DNA of 50,190 bases, taken from NCBI GenBank assembly GCA_910588175.1, contig CAJUQQ010000014.1:1-50190 (forward strand), written 5' to 3'. Made by a program: the position numbers and the translations under genes. Position 1 is the first letter of the stretch. The number at the start of each line of letters is the position of its first letter. Positions 47,636 through 50,190 of the stretch are shown here, piece after piece. This DNA is from an uncultured Oscillibacter sp. (lineage in GTDB: Bacteria; Bacillota; Clostridia; Oscillospirales; Oscillospiraceae). The notes below the pieces were generated by a model. The model was not told where the DNA came from. It saw only the letters and a program-made list of their open reading frames with translations, and ran no database searches.

Positions 47636-48361
47636 ATGACTCAAATTTTGCAGGATACCGGCATGACGGTGCTGACCACCCTGCTGTCCATTCTGGCCCT
47701 TTTTCTCCTCACCAAGCTGATGGGGGCCAAGCAGGTGTCCCAAATGACCATGTTCGACTATGTGGTGGGCATCACCATCGGCTCCGCCGCCGCCGAGCTG
47801 GCCACCGAATTGGAAGAGCCCCACAAGCCCCTCACCGCCCTGATTGTCTACGGGCTGGTGGCCGTGAGCATCTCGGTCCTGTGCTGCAAGTCCCTGAAAA
47901 TCCGCGCCGCTGTCACGGGACGGCCCGTGGTGCTGCTGGAGGACGGGGTGATTTACCGGGAGAACCTGAAAAAGGCCAAGCTGGACTTGAGCGAGTTTCT
48001 CACCTACTGCCGCATCGGCGGCTGGTTCGACCTAAGCCAGCTCCAGACGGCGGTCTTTGAGCACAACGGCACCGTCAGCTTCCTGCCCAAGGAGGCGGAC
48101 CGCCCCGCCACTCCGGCGGATCTGAACAAGAACCCCTCCCAGTCCCAGGTACAAACCCCTTTCGTCATGGACGGAAAACTGCTTCACGGCAACCTCCGCC
48201 AGGCGGGGAAGGAGGACGAATGGGTCCGCCGGGCCCTGCTCCGCCAGGGCTACCGGGACGAGGGAGAGGTCTTCCTGGCCCTCTGGGGCGGGGGAGAGGA
48301 TTTGACGGTGTTTCCTATGGAGCCCGGAAGAAAAAGGGAGGCCCCAGGCGCCGGACACTAA
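47636..48361 (+). CDS. DUF421 (YetF-like) membrane protein
   Basis: A 241-aa protein with three N-terminal membrane segments (about 8-25, 35-55, 62-80) and a cytoplasmic DUF421 domain (VTGRPVVLLEDGVIYRENLKKAKLDLSEFLTYCRIGG...LSQLQTAVFEHNGTVSFLPK). Such proteins occur in spore-forming Firmicutes; their molecular function is unclear. The start follows the hairpin at 47581, and GGGAGG is nine bases upstream. It is 68 bases after the ClC gene and probably expressed by read-through. Confidence 0.87.
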   Translation: MTQILQDTGMTVLTTLLSILALFLLTKLMGAKQVSQMTMFDYVVGITIGSAAAELATELEEPHKPLTALIVYGLVAVSISVLCCKSLKIRAAVTGRPVVLLEDGVIYRENLKKAKLDLSEFLTYCRIGGWFDLSQLQTAVFEHNGTVSFLPKEADRPATPADLNKNPSQSQVQTPFVMDGKLLHGNLRQAGKEDEWVRRALLRQGYRDEGEVFLALWGGGEDLTVFPMEPGRKREAPGAGH

Positions 48362-48408
48362 ACACTAAGGCCGGAGCGGGAACCTCGCTCATAAAATATC
48401 AATTTGGG

Positions 48409-48555
48409 GGAAATGGCCTGACCTGGGGGTCAGGCCCCACAGGGAAAGTGCATGCCCCTGGCCAGGCCACAGCATTTCAGGCCCATTGATGCTGGTATTT
48501 CTATAGGACAGGAATCCATCTTTGTGGGGCCTGGTCCCCAGACCAGGCCATTTCC
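48409..48555. repeat. MITE-like element with 32-bp inverted arms that are themselves hairpins
   Basis: The arms 48409-48440 and 48524-48555 match at 28 of 32 positions in inverted orientation. Each arm folds into a hairpin with GGCCTG outer pairs. The four differences form two compensatory base-pair changes within the stem (A-T to G-C and C-G to T-A). The middle is 83 bases without coding capacity. Confidence 0.75.
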
Positions 48556-48571
48556 TGATCTTCCCCCAGGC

Positions 48572-49228
48572 TCAATGGGCCAGAATGAATTCCTCCAGCT
48601 CCTCCGGTGTTTTCACCACAGCCACCGCTCCGGCCTCCGCCAGCTCTCCCGGCGGGGCGTAGCCGAAAAACTCCACCCCGGCGCAGTCCACGCCGCAGGC
48701 CCGGGCCCCCAGCACGTCGAATTTCCGGTCCCCCACCATCAGGACTTGAGGCAGGTCCCGCGCCGTCAGCCCCAGCCGCCGCAGGGCCTCCCGGACCACG
48801 TCCTCCTTCTTCCAATCCCCGTGGGGCGGACTGCCCACCAGGGCGGTGAGGTGGGGCGTGAAGCCGAACCGGGCGCAGATGGAGACGCAGAGGTTCTCCG
48901 GCTTGGAGGAGGCCAGGGCCAGCACATAGCCCCGCTCCTTCAAGCGGCCCATGACGGCTTCCATGCCCGGGGCCGCCCGGTTTTCGTACTGGCCCGTGGG
49001 CTCGTAGATCAGGCGGAAGCGCTCCACCGCCTCCGCCGCCTTTTCGGCGCTGTAGCCGCAGAAGCGGATGAAGGAGTCCTGGAGGGGCGGGCCGATGAAG
49101 CGGAGGAGGGTTTCCTCCTCCGGCGGCGGGTCGCCGTAACCCAGGATGGTCTCCCGGACACAGCGGACGATGCCCTCCCGGGAGTCCGTCAGGGTGCCGT
49201 CCAGATCGAAAAGTATGTAACGGTACAT
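48572..49228 (-). CDS. HAD-family phosphatase, phosphoglycolate-phosphatase-like
   Basis: A 218-aa HAD hydrolase with motif I FDLDGTLTDS, a small helical cap, motif II ALASSKPE, the lysine region in GDWKKEDVV and motif IV MVGDRKFDVLGA. This is the layout of the Gph/PpaX group acting on phosphoglycolate, pyrophosphate or nucleotides. The ATG at 49228 has AGGAGG upstream and follows the stop codon of the MBL gene by one base, so translation is coupled. Confidence 0.9.
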   Translation of the reverse strand: MYRYILFDLDGTLTDSREGIVRCVRETILGYGDPPPEEETLLRFIGPPLQDSFIRFCGYSAEKAAEAVERFRLIYEPTGQYENRAAPGMEAVMGRLKERGYVLALASSKPENLCVSICARFGFTPHLTALVGSPPHGDWKKEDVVREALRRLGLTARDLPQVLMVGDRKFDVLGARACGVDCAGVEFFGYAPPGELAEAGAVAVVKTPEELEEFILAH

Positions 49229-49229
49229 A

Positions 49230-49976
49230 TCACGCCTCCTCGCGGTATTGGGGAACCGCAACGCCCTGGGCACTCCCGTCCACCTCCAGGGACGGTCCCT
49301 CCAGCCGCCGGATCTCCGCCTCCGGCCACAGGGACAGGAAGTCCTCCACTCCCGCCACGTTGGGCAGGCCGTAGGGGGCGTGGCGGTAGTGCATGGGAAC
49401 GGCGCACTTGGGGTGAAGGGCCTCGCAGACAGCCTTGGCCCCCGCCGCGTCCACGGTGTAGGTGCCTCCCACGGGAATCAAAACCGCGTCCAGGGGGCCG
49501 ATGGCGGCAATCTGCTCCGGCGAAAGCGGGTGCCCCAGGTCCCCCAGGTGGGCGACGGCAACGCCGTCCGCCGAGAGGATATGGATGGTGTTGGGCCCCC
49601 GGAGGGCCCCGCCCTCGCCGTCGTGGAAGGTCTCCACGGTGCGGATGGTGAAGGGGCAGGGGCCGTCGAAGGGGACCACCTCCGCCTGGTCCACGGCGTT
49701 GTGGTCAAAGTGGCCGTGGCTGCAAAGAATCTTGTGGACCGGAAGCCGGAATTCCTGGTGCTCCCCGCCCTCCCGGACGATGGTCATCCGGACCTTGCGC
49801 GTCACGGTGTAACCGCCCTTTGCCTCCCAGCGGGCGCACTGTTCCCAATCTGCCGCCCGGGAGGCGGTCTCCAGCAGGGAGGGGTAGCCCTCCACGCCGG
49901 TGTAGGGGTCCAGCAAAATCCGATAGCCGCCCTGCTCCGCCAGGAAGCAGGAGTGGCCCAGCCAGGTGAGTTTCAT
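49230..49976 (-). CDS. UlaG-like metallo-beta-lactamase-fold hydrolase
   Basis: A 248-aa hydrolase starting LTWLGHSCFLAEQGGYRILLDPY, with the metal motif CSHGHFDHNAV, HLGDLGH, and PVGGTYTVDAAGAK, MHYRH further on. This resembles the UlaG/RomA-type branch of metal-dependent hydrolases. The substrate is unknown. AAGGAGG precedes the ATG. It forms a tight two-gene unit with the HAD phosphatase. Confidence 0.88.
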   Translation of the reverse strand: MKLTWLGHSCFLAEQGGYRILLDPYTGVEGYPSLLETASRAADWEQCARWEAKGGYTVTRKVRMTIVREGGEHQEFRLPVHKILCSHGHFDHNAVDQAEVVPFDGPCPFTIRTVETFHDGEGGALRGPNTIHILSADGVAVAHLGDLGHPLSPEQIAAIGPLDAVLIPVGGTYTVDAAGAKAVCEALHPKCAVPMHYRHAPYGLPNVAGVEDFLSLWPEAEIRRLEGPSLEVDGSAQGVAVPQYREEA

Positions 49977-50002
49977 ATCATGATCCTCCTTGTGCGTATT
50001 TC

Positions 50003-50033
50003 AAAAAACGGGGGCGGACCCGAGTCCGCCCCC
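50003..50033 (-). terminator. Terminator built from the GGGCGGAC palindrome
   Basis: A 10-bp perfect stem (GGGGGCGGAC with GTCCGCCCCC) and a CCGA loop, followed by T6 on the minus strand. It ends the partial gene at the window edge and reuses the palindrome seen at 13923, 14106 and 37202. Confidence 0.75.
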
Positions 50034-50047
50034 TTACTATACCAGAT

Positions 50048-50190
50048 TTACGGCTGTTTGTCATCCGGGTTTTTCGGTTCGTCCTTCCTCTTCCGCTTGA
50101 AGAAGTCTCCCCCCGCTTCCCGGGACTGGCGGAAGGTTTCTCCCCGCTGGGCCTGGCGCCGCTTGGAGACCTTCACCACCAGCAGGATGA
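50048..50190 (-). CDS. C-terminal end of an unidentified gene, cut by the window edge
   Basis: The last 47 residues of a minus-strand protein. A short hydrophobic piece (ILLVV) is followed by a basic stretch (KVSKRRQAQRGETFRQ) and a charged tail ending in KNPDDKQP and TAA. This looks like a membrane segment with a cytoplasmic tail. A terminator follows. No family can be assigned. Confidence 0.6.
   Translation of the reverse strand, partial: ILLVVKVSKRRQAQRGETFRQSREAGGDFFKRKRKDEPKNPDDKQP

Overview
The window looks like chromosomal DNA of a GC-rich Gram-positive anaerobe of the class Clostridia, most likely an Oscillospiraceae-type gut bacterium (Oscillibacter / Flavonifractor / Lawsonibacter relatives). 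The reasons are the order of core genes (mutS, mutL, miaA, hfq, yggS, sepF, divIVA on one strand), three secreted SLH-domain proteins, Firmicutes-type sigma-A promoters and GGAGG ribosome sites, a type I holin-like toxin locus, and several dispersed hairpin repeats. This placement is inferred from gene content, without a database search. I saw no rRNA, tRNA, CRISPR array, intact transposase or prophage.

Layout. 1-700: the right end of a dispersed repeat, a terminator, and a two-gene unit (4-TM membrane protein plus XRE regulator) with a perfect inverted-repeat operator over its promoter. 850-5650, minus strand: MATE exporter and Tex in one unit, then prfB with its own promoter. 5926-10927, plus strand: a 1274-aa S-layer-type protein made of repeated ~125-aa units, then a membrane-anchored C39-like peptidase. 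10963-20477, minus strand: a pyruvyltransferase/iron-sulphur fusion protein, dCMP deaminase, a MITE-like repeat, then HAD phosphatase, DivIVA, SepF, YggS, a HlyD-like protein, Hfq, MiaA and a flavodoxin-fold oxidoreductase. 20500-28176, minus strand: a hairpin array, MutL, a second MITE-like element, an AEC transporter, a CPBP protease, MutS and an MBL hydrolase. 28200-29101: a type I toxin-antitoxin locus and a divergent XRE/small-protein module. 29098-33065: MiaB, an unexplained 450-bp stretch with an orphan promoter, and an InlB/SLH surface protein. 33308-36910: tsf and rpsB (minus) and a CBS-type Mn pyrophosphatase (plus). 36911-38050: a second divergent XRE/small-protein module enclosed by inverted copies of a hairpin repeat. 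38087-40855: a sigma-54 activator and sigma-54 itself. 40913-42473: a small SLH protein and a candidate structured RNA. 42474-46010, minus strand: serC, a 48-aa ORF, serA and L-serine dehydratase in one unit. 46245-48361: a ClC antiporter of probable fluoride type and a DUF421 membrane protein. 48409-50190: a MITE-like element with covarying arms, a HAD phosphatase, an MBL hydrolase and the tail of an unidentified gene.

How the genes fit together. The housekeeping part covers translation (RF2, S2, EF-Ts, MiaA, MiaB), mismatch repair (MutS, MutL), RNA chaperoning (Hfq), cell division (SepF, DivIVA), cofactor homeostasis (YggS), pyrophosphate removal and serine metabolism. The accessory part is the more interesting one: three XRE modules each with a visible palindromic operator, a type I toxin whose ribosome site is buried in a hairpin and which faces a strong antisense promoter, a candidate pseudoknotted RNA, and at least five kinds of hairpin-rich repeat between genes. 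Two of the XRE modules share the same divergent architecture, and their small alpha-helical partner proteins look related by eye. They are the best candidates here for an undescribed system.
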